16,963 nt of DNA, taken from Chloroflexota bacterium (lineage in GTDB: Bacteria > Chloroflexota > Dehalococcoidia > SM23-28-2 > RBG-16-64-32). Made by a program: the position numbers and the translations under genes. The DNA is taken from NCBI GenBank assembly GCA_005880075.1, contig VBJT01000147.1, positions 29,402 to 46,364 on the forward strand, written 5' to 3'. A model generated the notes under the pieces. It ran no database searches, had not been told where the DNA came from, and was given only the letters and a program-made list of their open reading frames with translations. Shown one piece after another: positions 1-7,029 of this stretch (its first letter is position 1; every line of letters begins with the position of its first letter).

Positions 1-1920
1 GATCACGATCCCTTTTTGCGTGCAGCGCCGGACTTCTTTCAGCGTCTCGCGGATGGTGATCGGGCTCGGCGGGTAGGCGAAGTACGAGCGGCCGTGCTCG
101 AGGTGCGCCGTCGGCTCGCCGTCGGAGATCATGATGATCTGCTTCGTTCCGGCGCTGTGCTTGGAGAGCATCTTCTGTGCCATCATCAGGGCGTGGTGCA
201 TGTTCGTGCCGAGCACGGACTCGTCCCAGCGCACGTAGGGCAGCTCGTCCGGCTTCAGCTCGCGGGCGTAGGCCGAGAAGCCGATCAGGTAGAGGCTGTC
301 CTTCGGGAACTGCGTGCGGATGAGGTTGTGCAGGGCGAGCGCGACCTTCTTGGCCGCCTGGAATGAGCCGCGAAGGGCCATCGACCACGAGAGGTCGAGC
401 ATGAGGACGGTGGCGGTCGTCGTGAGCTGTTCGGACTTGTACACCTGGAAATCGTCCTTCGTGAGGTGCACGGGGACCTGCGGGCCGTCGCGGAAGACGC
501 CGTTCATGATCGTCTCGCCGAGGTGCAGGTGGAACTGGTCGCCGAACTCATAGCGCTTGGTCTCGTCCGCACGCTCCCCGCCGGCGCCCTTGTCCTGCTG
601 CGCGTGCTTGCCGTAGTCCGACTTCTTGAGCTGAGCGTAGATCTCGCCGAGCGCCTTCTCGCCGATCTTGCGGACGCCGCGCGGCGTTAGCTCCCACTGG
701 TTGCCCTTGCGCCGGATGTAGCCCGCCTCTTCGAGGATCTCGAGGAACTCCTTGAGCTGGTTGAGAGTCTCAGAGGCCTCTTCGCCGAGCAGCTCGCGCA
801 GCTTCTCCTCGTCGATCTCATCGAGGTTGCCGCCGTACTGAGTCTTCTCGAGCTGCTTCTCGAGGTCGTCCATGTCCTGGAGGTTCTCCATCAGCTTCAT
901 CGCCTGGAGGAGATCGAGGCCTTCGTCGCCGCGGAAGGGGTACTGGTTCTCGAGGTCATCGCCCGGGGCGACGATGTCGAGGTTCATCTGGAGCTCCATC
1001 AGCTCTCGCTGGAGGTCGGGGTCGCCGATCTTGTCCATGAGCAAGTCCTGGAGCTGCTGGCGCATGTCGGAGGGCAGGCTGTCGAGGAGGCTCTGCATGG
1101 CGGCGACGCCCTGCTGCATCTGCTCGATTAGCTCTTCGAGGCTTTGCGGCGGGTTGTCGCCAAAGAGGTCGCCGTACTTCTGCATGAAGGCCTGGAAATC
1201 GGGCTCGCCGCCGGCCATCTTCTCGGACAGCATGGCGTTGAGGTCGCGCAGCATCTCTTTCATGCGGGCCATCTCTTCCGGCCCCATGTCGGCGATCTGC
1301 TGGTAGAGGTCCTTGAAGAAAGTGTCTATGAGCGCCTTCTTCAGCATCTCCATCAGCTCCTGGAACTTGGCGCCGGCCTCCGGGTCCATAAACTCGTAGT
1401 TCTGAAGCTCTTTGATGCGGCCGCCGGCGTCTTCGGGCAGGTTGTCGAGGGTCTTCTTCTTGCGTTCGGCGACGGACTTGAGCATCTCGGCGAGCTGCTT
1501 CTGCTCCTCCGCGGTCTGCTCCTGGCCGGAGGGCTTGACTGCCTCCTCGAAGGCCCGGAGCGGGCGCTCGCCGCTGTCGAGCTGGCGGCTTGCCTCGTCG
1601 AGGCGCCGGTCGAGGGTGTCGTGCTCGAGGGTCATGATCTCGTCGAGCTTCTTCTGGATGTCGTCGAAGACAGATGCGAGGTTGTAGCGATCGAGCTGCT
1701 GGCGGCGCTGCTGGCGCAGCTGCTGGAGGAGGTCACGGAGGCCTTCGAGGCGCTGGCCGAGGGGGTTGCGCATGCCGCGCTGGAGGAGGTTGCGCAGGGC
1801 GTGCTGGAGGTCGCCGAAGTTCAGGAGGTCATCGGTGAGGCCGGCGAGGATGTCATCGGGGTCAAGGGGCGGTATGTCCTGCGTGCCGTCCCATTCGGAG
1901 TAGCGGAAGAGGTGCGCCAT
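1..1920 (-). CDS. VWA domain protein, partner type of ChlI-like AAA+ ATPases (partial, C-terminus beyond window)
   Basis: Open for 640 codons from ATG at 1920 to the window edge with no stop, so the C-terminus is missing. The N-terminus begins MAHLFRYSEWDG. The central part (about residues 50-400) is long, charged and rich in Gln, Leu and Glu, and is probably helical. The C-terminal part is a von Willebrand A domain with a full metal-ion site: D509, S511 and S513 in LDLSWSM, T572 in GTNMHH and D600 in ISDGEP. Proteins of this kind (mycobacterial Rv0959 as I recall it) work with a ChlI/MoxR-like ATPase in cytoplasmic complexes that remodel or load metal into a client protein. The likely partner is the ATPase at 7466-8869 in this window, same strand but about 5.5 kb upstream. 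No Shine-Dalgarno site precedes the ATG, which sits just behind a TATAAT box. The client is unknown. Confidence 0.88.
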   Translation of the reverse strand, partial: MAHLFRYSEWDGTQDIPPLDPDDILAGLTDDLLNFGDLQHALRNLLQRGMRNPLGQRLEGLRDLLQQLRQQRRQQLDRYNLASVFDDIQKKLDEIMTLEHDTLDRRLDEASRQLDSGERPLRAFEEAVKPSGQEQTAEEQKQLAEMLKSVAERKKKTLDNLPEDAGGRIKELQNYEFMDPEAGAKFQELMEMLKKALIDTFFKDLYQQIADMGPEEMARMKEMLRDLNAMLSEKMAGGEPDFQAFMQKYGDLFGDNPPQSLEELIEQMQQGVAAMQSLLDSLPSDMRQQLQDLLMDKIGDPDLQRELMELQMNLDIVAPGDDLENQYPFRGDEGLDLLQAMKLMENLQDMDDLEKQLEKTQYGGNLDEIDEEKLRELLGEEASETLNQLKEFLEILEEAGYIRRKGNQWELTPRGVRKIGEKALGEIYAQLKKSDYGKHAQQDKGAGGERADETKRYEFGDQFHLHLGETIMNGVFRDGPQVPVHLTKDDFQVYKSEQLTTTATVLMLDLSWSMALRGSFQAAKKVALALHNLIRTQFPKDSLYLIGFSAYARELKPDELPYVRWDESVLGTNMHHALMMAQKMLSKHSAGTKQIIMISDGEPTAHLEHGRSYFAYPPSPITIRETLKEVRRCTQKGIVI

Positions 1921-1932
1921 GCGGCCATTATA
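1921..1932 (-). promoter_or_regulatory. -10 box TATAAT placed for a leaderless transcript of the VWA gene
   Basis: On the minus strand TATAAT (1932-1927) is followed by GGCCGC and then the ATG at 1920. Transcription normally starts 6-8 nt after the -10 box, so the first transcribed base would be at or next to the A of the start codon. No Shine-Dalgarno sequence is present. No good -35 hexamer is seen 16-18 nt upstream, where heptad repeats lie instead. Confidence 0.55.
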
Positions 1933-1935
1933 AGG

Positions 1936-1998
1936 GGTGTTAGGTGCGAGGTGTTAGGTGGGAGCGACGAGGGACGAAGTACGAGGGACGAGGCAATG
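1936..1998. repeat. degenerate heptanucleotide tandem repeat, about 9 units
   Basis: The segment splits cleanly into 7-nt units: GGTGTTA, GGTGCGA, GGTGTTA, GGTGGGA, GCGACGA, GGGACGA, AGTACGA, GGGACGA, GGCAATG. The rough consensus is GGKRCGA. Units 1 and 3 are identical, as are 6 and 8, so 11-bp direct repeats with a 14-bp period stand out. The last unit is strongly diverged. The array lies directly upstream of the minus-strand VWA promoter, where a -35 element would be. Confidence 0.7.
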
Positions 1999-2326
1999 GG
2001 TGGTCAATCAATGCGGTTTTCGTGTGTGGGAATGGATTGTATTTTGGAGTTCGTAGTTGGAGACTGATTGACTCGAGGCTGAAATTTTCTTTTTTGGTCA
2101 CCGCCGCGTTTGGAGTTGGGCGATTTTGTCTGATTGAGTCCTAGACAAGAACGTGGAGGCCTCGTTTCAATCAGACACGCGGCTGCGCGTTGAGGCCGGC
2201 GCTGAAATTGGCTATTTGAGGTTGGCGGTTGACCAAGCATGGCACTAGCTCCGCTTACAGAGTAGCGGAAACGGGCGGGAAGTCTAAGCCGGAAATGGCA
2301 CTCAGGCTGAGAGTGTAGGGAGGTAA
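1999..2326. other. non-coding spacer with inverted and diverged direct repeats
   Basis: No convincing gene is seen on either strand. GTCTGATTGA at 2128-2137 has a perfect inverted copy at 2167-2176, giving a 10-bp stem with a 29-nt loop. A diverged relative, GACTGATTGA, starts near 2062 and is also followed by a CGAGGC-like string. GCTGAAATT occurs near 2080 and again near 2201. A small hairpin pairs TCCGCT (2250-2255) with AGCGGA (2264-2269). The stretch is richer in A and T than the flanking genes. It looks like eroded sequence at the edge of an accessory segment. Confidence 0.4.
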
Positions 2327-3234
2327 GTGATATCTTCCGGTCGACGTCTACGATTCAGCGGGTAGCGTCGATACGGGGCGAATTCCGGCATCTACTACTA
2401 CGGCTCTCGCTTTTACAGCGCCGATATCGGGCGGTTTCTGCAATCGGACAGCATAGTGCCGGGGGCCGGGAACCTTCAGGCGCTCAACCGCTACTCCTAT
2501 GTGGACAATAGCCCGCTTGGGTACATAGACCCCACGGGCCATGATCCAATCGGCGCATGTAACTGTGGGGCCATTACTGGCCCGATGGGCCGGACGATCA
2601 CGGGGATAATAGCATTTGCTCAGATGGGGGAGGCACAACTGGTGGGGGTGTAGGAAGCGAGCCTGCGCCAGCACCATCGCCGGCCCCGCCGCCTGACCCT
2701 TCGGGAACATCTGATAAACATGAGGCGACACCCGCCGAGGTCTATGATTACCTTAGGTGGCAAGGAGTAGTGGAACGACCATCGGCGGTTGGTGGCGGCA
2801 TCGGCGGCGGAACCGGTTCCGGAACAGGCACTGGTGGTGGAGGCTCGCCTTGTTCGACGGTTCCAGTAGTCCCTCCGGTGCCGGAAGGCGACCCCAATAT
2901 GGGTATTGAACACATTTGGATTCGGCACCGCCAGCACTCGCCGTACCCAAACGAAAGTCAGTTCAACACCGATGAAAAGAGGACCATCCGATGGTATATT
3001 TTCCAAGCTGGTGTCATGGGGTACGGAAATTGGCGGCCAGACCCAAACCCGATTCGCAGTTGGCTGTGTACTTCATCAATGGATGCCCTATGTCGTCGGT
3101 CACGGGAAGAGTTCGATCGATCTGACACGACCTGTCTGCGTCTGGTGAGTGAAGAGACCCCGCCTCATCGAATCATCACTTCCTACCCCGTCGAATGGTA
3201 CGAGTGCTTCACACATATATTGTTACCTGTGTAG
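2327..3234 (+). pseudogene. broken Rhs-type polymorphic toxin: core end, Gly/Pro linker and nuclease-like tail
   Basis: From 2366 the reading gives YYYGSRFYSADIGRF, NRYSYVDNSPLGYIDPTGH, the classic C-terminal Rhs repeat-associated core. The same frame continues upstream through an in-frame TAG at 2363-2365 as RLRFSG*RRYGANSG, which still fits the core. After the core a -1 frame change leads into a Gly/Pro/Ser-rich linker (about 2580-2885) and then a tail starting GIEHIWIRH. The tail can be followed only by three more -1 changes, near 3055 (to LAVYFING), 3085 (to MPYVVGHGKSS) and 3146 (to VSEETPPHRIITSYPVEW), ending at TAG 3232-3234. The HIWxRH start and the late R-I-I-T-x-Y-P motif resemble EndoU/BECR-fold RNase toxins; this fold call is inference. 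The N-terminal bulk of an Rhs protein is absent. Several lesions in one gene argue for decay more than for a single sequencing error. Confidence 0.72.
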
Positions 3235-3238
3235 TGTC

Positions 3239-3682
3239 TTGATCGACTTCGATTTCGAGGCAGATCCTCAGAGTCTGTCTGAAGCAAGGGAGGTCGACTT
3301 AACAACCTACCCGGGTGCCGCGTTGGCACACACTTTCTTTCTCATGCCAGTCCGACTGGCTATTAATGGAGAGGAGCTCTTTAGCACATCAACCGGGATT
3401 TTCTACATGGCGAATGCTCTCGATACCCTCAAAAATCTTCCTCAAACAAAGACCGCGATCATTCATCCACCGGGTATGACGCTAGCGTTTGAGTTAAGCG
3501 CCGGCGATCGTGAGGTCCGAATTATCATGGGTCCCGAACGGTCGATGAACGCGCCGTATGTCGAACTACTGCAAGCATGGGAAGCGTTCGCCGAGAGGGT
3601 GCGCAATTTTCTGGTGACCGAGTTTCCAGAACTCGCCGCCCACCCTCGCGTCGGCGACTGGTTTCAGGCCGCGTCCAGTTAA
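3239..3682 (+). CDS. immunity-like protein behind the broken Rhs toxin
   Basis: The preferred start is TTG at 3239, 4 nt after the toxin stop, giving a 147-residue protein beginning (M)IDFDFEADP. The frame is open upstream to GTG 3149, but those 30 residues overlap the toxin tail in another frame and look non-native. The product is acidic and soluble with no membrane segment: a beta-rich first half (LAHTFFLMPVRLAINGEELF), a middle reminiscent of small Rhs/CDI immunity proteins, and a helical end (APYVELLQAWEAFAERVRNFL). There is no Shine-Dalgarno site, which suggests coupling to the upstream reading. I cannot name the family. The immunity role is inferred from position and size. Unlike its toxin, it has no internal stop or frameshift. 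The last 117 nt overlap the tail of the opposing recombinase frame. Confidence 0.62.
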   Translation: MIDFDFEADPQSLSEAREVDLTTYPGAALAHTFFLMPVRLAINGEELFSTSTGIFYMANALDTLKNLPQTKTAIIHPPGMTLAFELSAGDREVRIIMGPERSMNAPYVELLQAWEAFAERVRNFLVTEFPELAAHPRVGDWFQAASS

Positions 3683-4333
3683 TTCGTGATCTGATTCGGA
3701 AGATGGTTCTCCGGGCTGCGTGAGGTATACTGAGTCGGCGACCAAGGCGAGCGTCAGTCCACGGAGACGTCGCGGATCGCCGGCTGGCCATGGAGTCGGC
3801 GCATTGAACGCACGCATGTAGACACCGACCGCATCCAGAGATAATGAAGCGTAGCTGGCTAGTTGAAGGCCGTCGCAGCCAGCTCCCTGGATGAGATTCT
3901 GAATCGCTGTTTGGCGTAGGCTAGACACCGTGACGCCGCCGAGGATGTTCCTCTGCAGGCAATACGGAGACACCGACCGGTCGTGCAGTCGACTGGCTCG
4001 GCTCACCATCAAGTAGGTGGACGGACCTCCGTAGCGTTCCGCTCGCCACCCTAGATAGCGAGCCAGCGCCTCGGCCACGGGCTCGGCCAGGTGGACGATT
4101 CTGTCGCCAACACTCAGGCGGTCGCTGCTGATCACATCGGCGAGCCGGAGAGCGCGAATCTCGCCGCTGCGCAGGCAGTGAACGAGGGCGAGGAGGCCGG
4201 CCAACGCCTCACGCGGGTCGGAGTTCGGAGCCGTCCATCCGCGGTAATGCGCCGCCACGTGCTCGGTTGAGAGCGGTTGGAGGCGCAGCGGCTTTGCAGG
4301 CCTTGGTAGGGCACGGGTGATGGGCCGCCCCAC
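3566..4333 (-). pseudogene. degenerate, N-terminally truncated tyrosine recombinase
   Basis: A GTG-started frame of 255 codons whose residues about 20-180 match a tyrosine recombinase catalytic domain. LRSGEIRALRLADV holds the first catalytic Arg. VTVSSLRQT is the HxxR box with Ser for His but Arg kept. YASLSLDAVGVYMRAF holds the nucleophile Tyr but lacks the usual GH. The N-terminal core-binding domain is missing and an in-frame stop lies just upstream of the GTG. About 85 residues after the Tyr show no similarity and run under the end of the convergent immunity-like gene, as expected if the original stop was lost. A divergent but working integrase cannot be excluded. Its position beside the Rhs remains suggests it once mobilised this segment. 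Confidence 0.6.
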
Positions 4334-4355
4334 CTTCTATCGGCTTCGCAGACCC

Positions 4356-4565
4356 ATGAGCGTGTCAATGAAGGTATGGCTCATAATTACTGGAGCCGCA
4401 GTGATAGCTGCGGTAATGGCCGTTACAGCCGTCCTCGTCACTGATATTCATGGAACCACTCGCGGCGTCGTCTATATACTGATTGGCACCTCAGATGTAG
4501 TGGTGGCTTACTGGTACACCGTTGGTGTTTGGCGCGGCGCGCCCCGTCCTCGAAGGTCCAGATGA
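4356..4565 (+). CDS. small two-helix membrane protein, unknown function
   Basis: The ATG at 4356 gives 69 residues, MSVSMKVWLIITG onward, with a second possible ATG at 4368. Two hydrophobic stretches, about residues 6-28 and 36-55, are separated by a short polar loop containing DIHGTTRG. The C-terminus is basic (RGAPRPRRSR), which would sit in the cytoplasm. No clear Shine-Dalgarno site is seen. It diverges from the recombinase remnant 22 nt away, and its 3' end overlaps the tail of the dehalogenase remnant on the other strand. The clean membrane pattern favours a real gene, but the family is not recognised. Confidence 0.45.
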   Translation: MSVSMKVWLIITGAAVIAAVMAVTAVLVTDIHGTTRGVVYILIGTSDVVVAYWYTVGVWRGAPRPRRSR

Positions 4566-4756
4566 ATCGGTGATTGCCGATCGACGAAATCCACCACCGT
4601 CCTCGCTAGCTCTTCGCCCTTGTCCTCGTGGAGGAAGCGGCCTCTGCCGGTGAGCGTGGTGCGGGGCTGGTCTTTCGCGCCGGGAATCTGCGACTGGAGC
4701 AGGCGATCGGCGTCGCGGGTGACCGGGTCGGAGTCGCTGAAGGCGGTGAGGAAGCT
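4508..4756 (-). pseudogene. haloalkane dehalogenase C-terminal remnant, catalytic His lost
   Basis: The minus strand reads SFLTAFSDSDPVTRDADRLL, then PGAKDQPRTT, then GRGRFLHEDKGEELARTVVDF before a stop at 4510-4508. This is the end of a haloalkane dehalogenase (alpha/beta hydrolase), where intact enzymes carry PFLTAFSDSDPITRG and a GGGHFLQEDRG box with the catalytic His. Here that His is Arg (GRGRFLHED). Nothing upstream of about 4756 resembles the rest of the fold (nucleophile Asp, oxyanion hole), and no start codon fits. Some 20 residues after the conserved end read through into the small membrane gene. Only about 60 of some 300 residues remain, so it cannot be active. Confidence 0.75.
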
Positions 4757-4904
4757 TCCCAGGCGCGCCCGTTCGGCTCTGACCCCGGGTCGTGGGGCGA
4801 AGCCGGGACGAGAAGGGGGAACCGGCGGGCGCCTCTTGTAAGCCTGGGGCCTCGTGTGGCGGACCCCCAGCCTGCGATTTTCGATCCGCGACCGTGATCA
4901 GGTA
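4757..4904. other. spacer downstream of the PEP-utilizing enzyme gene, weak hairpin
   Basis: No gene is recognised. A 6-bp GC stem (CTGGGG 4844-4849 with CCCCAG 4865-4870, 15-nt loop) lies 35-60 nt past the stop of the minus-strand gene. It has no T-run after it on that strand, so it is at best a weak terminator. Confidence 0.3.
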
Positions 4905-6464
4905 TTACTCCTCGATCCGAACGATACCTTCCGCGCCGTCCACGGTGACCATGGCCCCGTCTGGTATCTGCACGGTACCCACCTGCGTGCCGGCGACGCA
5001 GGGGATCCCGTATTCGCGCGCGCAGATGGCGGAGTGCGAGAGGATGCCTCCGGTATCGGTGACAACGGCGGCGGCGAGGGCGAAGAGAGGGGTCCAGGGA
5101 GGCGCGGTCGTCGGGCAGATGAGGACTTCGCCTTCCTGCAAACGGTCTGCGTCCGCGAGGTCGCGGATGACGCGGGCGCGGCCGCGGGCGGAGCCGCGGC
5201 TGGCGCCGTTGCCCTTAATGACGTTCTTCTGTTTGGAAGGCTCGACGCCGAGACCAAAGAACCTCGAGAGCAGCGGCTGCATCCCGGGCGGGGGTTCGGC
5301 CGGCGGGGCGCCGAGGAAGGGCGGCGGGTCGAGCTGTTCCCAGCGCGCGAGGTCCGCCTTGCGGGCAGCCGCCAGCTCTTTGTAGGACGGCGACGGCCCG
5401 AGCGCGGCCTCCTTCAGCTCTTCCAGATCGAAGAAGAAGACGTCGTTCGGATCGTCGAGGACGCCGGCCCGAACGAGCTTGCGTCCGAGGGCGAGGAGGG
5501 GAACGCGGGCCGAGCCGATAATCGTAAGTTGCCAGGTGGCGCGGCCCTCGCTGATAGGGACGTGACCCTCGCAGGCGGCCAGCCTGGCCTTCATCTCGGC
5601 CAGCTCTTGGCCGCTCAACCTGGACTCCAGCTCCCGCATGGCGTCGTCGTGTTCACGCTGCGCGCGCTGGATGGCGACGTCGGGCGAGAGGTTGGGATCG
5701 TCGAGATAGCGGGCGATGAGGAGGAGCGGAGTGTGAGGGTCTTCGGCCCAGGTGGGGATGTGCGGCAGGCCCCAGCTTTCGGCCTGCCAGCCAAACTCGT
5801 CGAGGTATTCGCGCAGGCTGGAAAGGAACTGCTTGCCGCCCTCGACTCGCTCCAGGTCATCGTAGCGGCCGTCGCGCAGAGCGGAGCTGACCTCGGGTAG
5901 GCCGGCGGCGGTCCTCGCCAGGCCGGCGAGCCCGGCGCCCTCAGCGGAAGTCCGGTTGTTAGTCCCCTGAAGGAGCGTGGCCAGCAGAGATGGGCCGTCC
6001 TCGCCCAGCTTCTGTTCGAAGAAGTCCACCAGCTGGAACGTGGGGCCCATGAACGCGTACACAACGACCATTGTGTAGCGGAAGGCATCGACGGCTTCGC
6101 CGATGATGCTTTCGAGGGATCCTGCCAGCTCTTTTGCGCTCATGCCCTCGTAGTCCCGGGTCCGCAGTTGCTTGCAGGCCGCCCTGATGCGTGGGACGTA
6201 GTCCTGCTCCCAGACCTCGAAGGGGCCGCGCTGGATGACTTCGGGCGTAGGCGGGGGCGGCATAGCGTCGAGGGCGTAGTGGTAGCCGTTCACGGATATC
6301 GACCGCGCGCCGTTGAAGATCTGGCGGCGGATCGTTGCGATGAGTTGAGCAGTGAGCGGCGGCGCGGGGCGCGGGAAATGCATGGGGTCTAAGGCCCAGT
6401 TCTTTTCGGCGTCGGCCGGGTCCTCCCAGGCGACCGTAAAATCCTCGGTTGCGCTTTGTACCAA
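4905..6464 (-). CDS. PEP-utilizing enzyme with mobile His domain, no ATP-grasp domain
   Basis: A 519-residue protein starting at TTG 6464 with a good Shine-Dalgarno site (GGAAGGAG, 7 nt before the start). The C-terminal 90 residues are the swivelling phosphohistidine domain of PEP synthase, pyruvate phosphate dikinase and rifampin phosphotransferase: ASRGSARGRARV, then TDTGGILSHSAI with the carrier His at about residue 477, then YGIPCVAGT. Residues about 1-400 are helical and resemble the substrate-binding middle part of Rph-like proteins (LLQGTNNRTSAEG). The ATP-grasp domain that normally phosphorylates the His is absent from the protein and from this window. A separately encoded ATP-binding subunit elsewhere, or an uncatalytic role, is possible. 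The substrate is unknown. A thioesterase-like gene lies 111 nt upstream on the same strand. Confidence 0.83.
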   Translation of the reverse strand: MVQSATEDFTVAWEDPADAEKNWALDPMHFPRPAPPLTAQLIATIRRQIFNGARSISVNGYHYALDAMPPPPTPEVIQRGPFEVWEQDYVPRIRAACKQLRTRDYEGMSAKELAGSLESIIGEAVDAFRYTMVVVYAFMGPTFQLVDFFEQKLGEDGPSLLATLLQGTNNRTSAEGAGLAGLARTAAGLPEVSSALRDGRYDDLERVEGGKQFLSSLREYLDEFGWQAESWGLPHIPTWAEDPHTPLLLIARYLDDPNLSPDVAIQRAQREHDDAMRELESRLSGQELAEMKARLAACEGHVPISEGRATWQLTIIGSARVPLLALGRKLVRAGVLDDPNDVFFFDLEELKEAALGPSPSYKELAAARKADLARWEQLDPPPFLGAPPAEPPPGMQPLLSRFFGLGVEPSKQKNVIKGNGASRGSARGRARVIRDLADADRLQEGEVLICPTTAPPWTPLFALAAAVVTDTGGILSHSAICAREYGIPCVAGTQVGTVQIPDGAMVTVDGAEGIVRIEE

Positions 6465-6506
6465 TGGGGTCTCCTTCCGGTCTGGTGTGTATGGCCGCAG
6501 CCAGTC

Positions 6507-6512
6507 AGTATA
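6507..6512 (-). promoter_or_regulatory. possible -10 box TATACT for the PEP-utilizing enzyme gene
   Basis: TATACT on the minus strand lies 42 nt upstream of the TTG start, in the 111-nt gap after the thioesterase-like gene. No convincing -35 hexamer is seen at 16-18 nt. It would let the gene be read on its own. Confidence 0.3.
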
Positions 6513-6575
6513 GCGGCCGGCAAGGCGTTGCGGGAATCCAATGATTGTGGACGAAACGGAAGCGGCGGAGAGGTC

Positions 6576-6992
6576 CTATGCCGGAAGCAATACCATCTGG
6601 GTGCAGCGAAACAGGGCGATCGTCTTCCCGTTGGCCTCGTTCGCCACGTCCACGTCCCATACCTGAGTCGTGCGGCCGCGATGTACGGGCCGGGCACGGC
6701 CTACTACGGCGCCACCCTCGCCGACGGTCCCGACGAAGTTCGCCTTGAGCTCGATCGTGGTGAAGCTGGCCCCTTCCGGGAGGTTCGGGCCCATGCCGCA
6801 GGCGCAGAGCCAATCGGCGAGGGTAACGATCACGGGCGCCCAGAGAAAGCCGGTGCCCGCTACCAGCTCGCGTCTGACATCGAGCCGGCCGGTCACCAGG
6901 TCCGGTTCGCAGGTGAGCACCTCGATTCCGACGATGCCTGGATGGCGGTCTCGCGCGAAATCATTCAGGTACGCGACGCGGTCGGTGGCCAC
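6576..6992 (-). CDS. PaaI-like hotdog-fold protein, probable acyl-CoA thioesterase
   Basis: 138 residues from GTG 6992, with GGAG five nt before the start. The pattern fits the PaaI/4HBT hotdog family: a beta segment (GIVGIEVLTCEPDLVTGRL), the active-site helix after GTGFLWAPVIVTLADWLCACG, then TTIELKANFVGTV and a final strand pair (TTQVWDVDVANEANGKTIAL). The family typically hydrolyses acyl-CoA thioesters in the cytoplasm. The usual HGG before the helix is replaced by LWAP here, so the substrate or even the activity is uncertain. The length is typical. A strong hairpin occupies the leader just upstream of the ribosome binding site. The gene sits upstream of the PEP-utilizing enzyme on the same strand. 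Confidence 0.8.
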   Translation of the reverse strand: MATDRVAYLNDFARDRHPGIVGIEVLTCEPDLVTGRLDVRRELVAGTGFLWAPVIVTLADWLCACGMGPNLPEGASFTTIELKANFVGTVGEGGAVVGRARPVHRGRTTQVWDVDVANEANGKTIALFRCTQMVLLPA

Positions 6993-7002
6993 TTCAACTC
7001 CG

Positions 7003-7029
7003 ATCTGCTGGGTGCCGGCACCAGCAGAT
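7003..7029. repeat. near-perfect 27-nt inverted repeat in the leader of the hotdog gene
   Basis: ATCTGCTGG at 7003-7011 and CCAGCAGAT at 7021-7029 are exact inverted copies, and the centre (GGTGCC/GGCACC) also pairs. The result is a 13-bp stem with one bulged G and almost no loop. It lies 11-37 nt upstream of the GTG of the minus-strand thioesterase-like gene and ends right beside its CGGAG ribosome binding site. It could be an operator, an mRNA structure affecting translation, or a small dispersed palindrome. No T-run follows, so a terminator is unlikely. Confidence 0.65.

Noticed and set aside
1936..1998. CRISPR array
   Set aside because: Units are 7 nt with no spacers; this is a plain tandem repeat.
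16..2067. Several long plus-strand frames across the first 2 kb
   Set aside because: They lie opposite a clear VWA gene, are rich in Leu, Glu, Arg and Ser in the manner of antisense shadows, and show no family motif.
2004..2240. 78-codon minus-strand frame in the repeat-bearing spacer
   Set aside because: Polar, low-complexity peptide with no ribosome binding site or family resemblance; it overlaps the inverted repeats.
4854..5900. 348-codon plus-strand frame opposite the PEP-utilizing enzyme
   Set aside because: The minus-strand protein has an unmistakable phosphohistidine domain and a good ribosome binding site; the plus frame has no recognisable motif.
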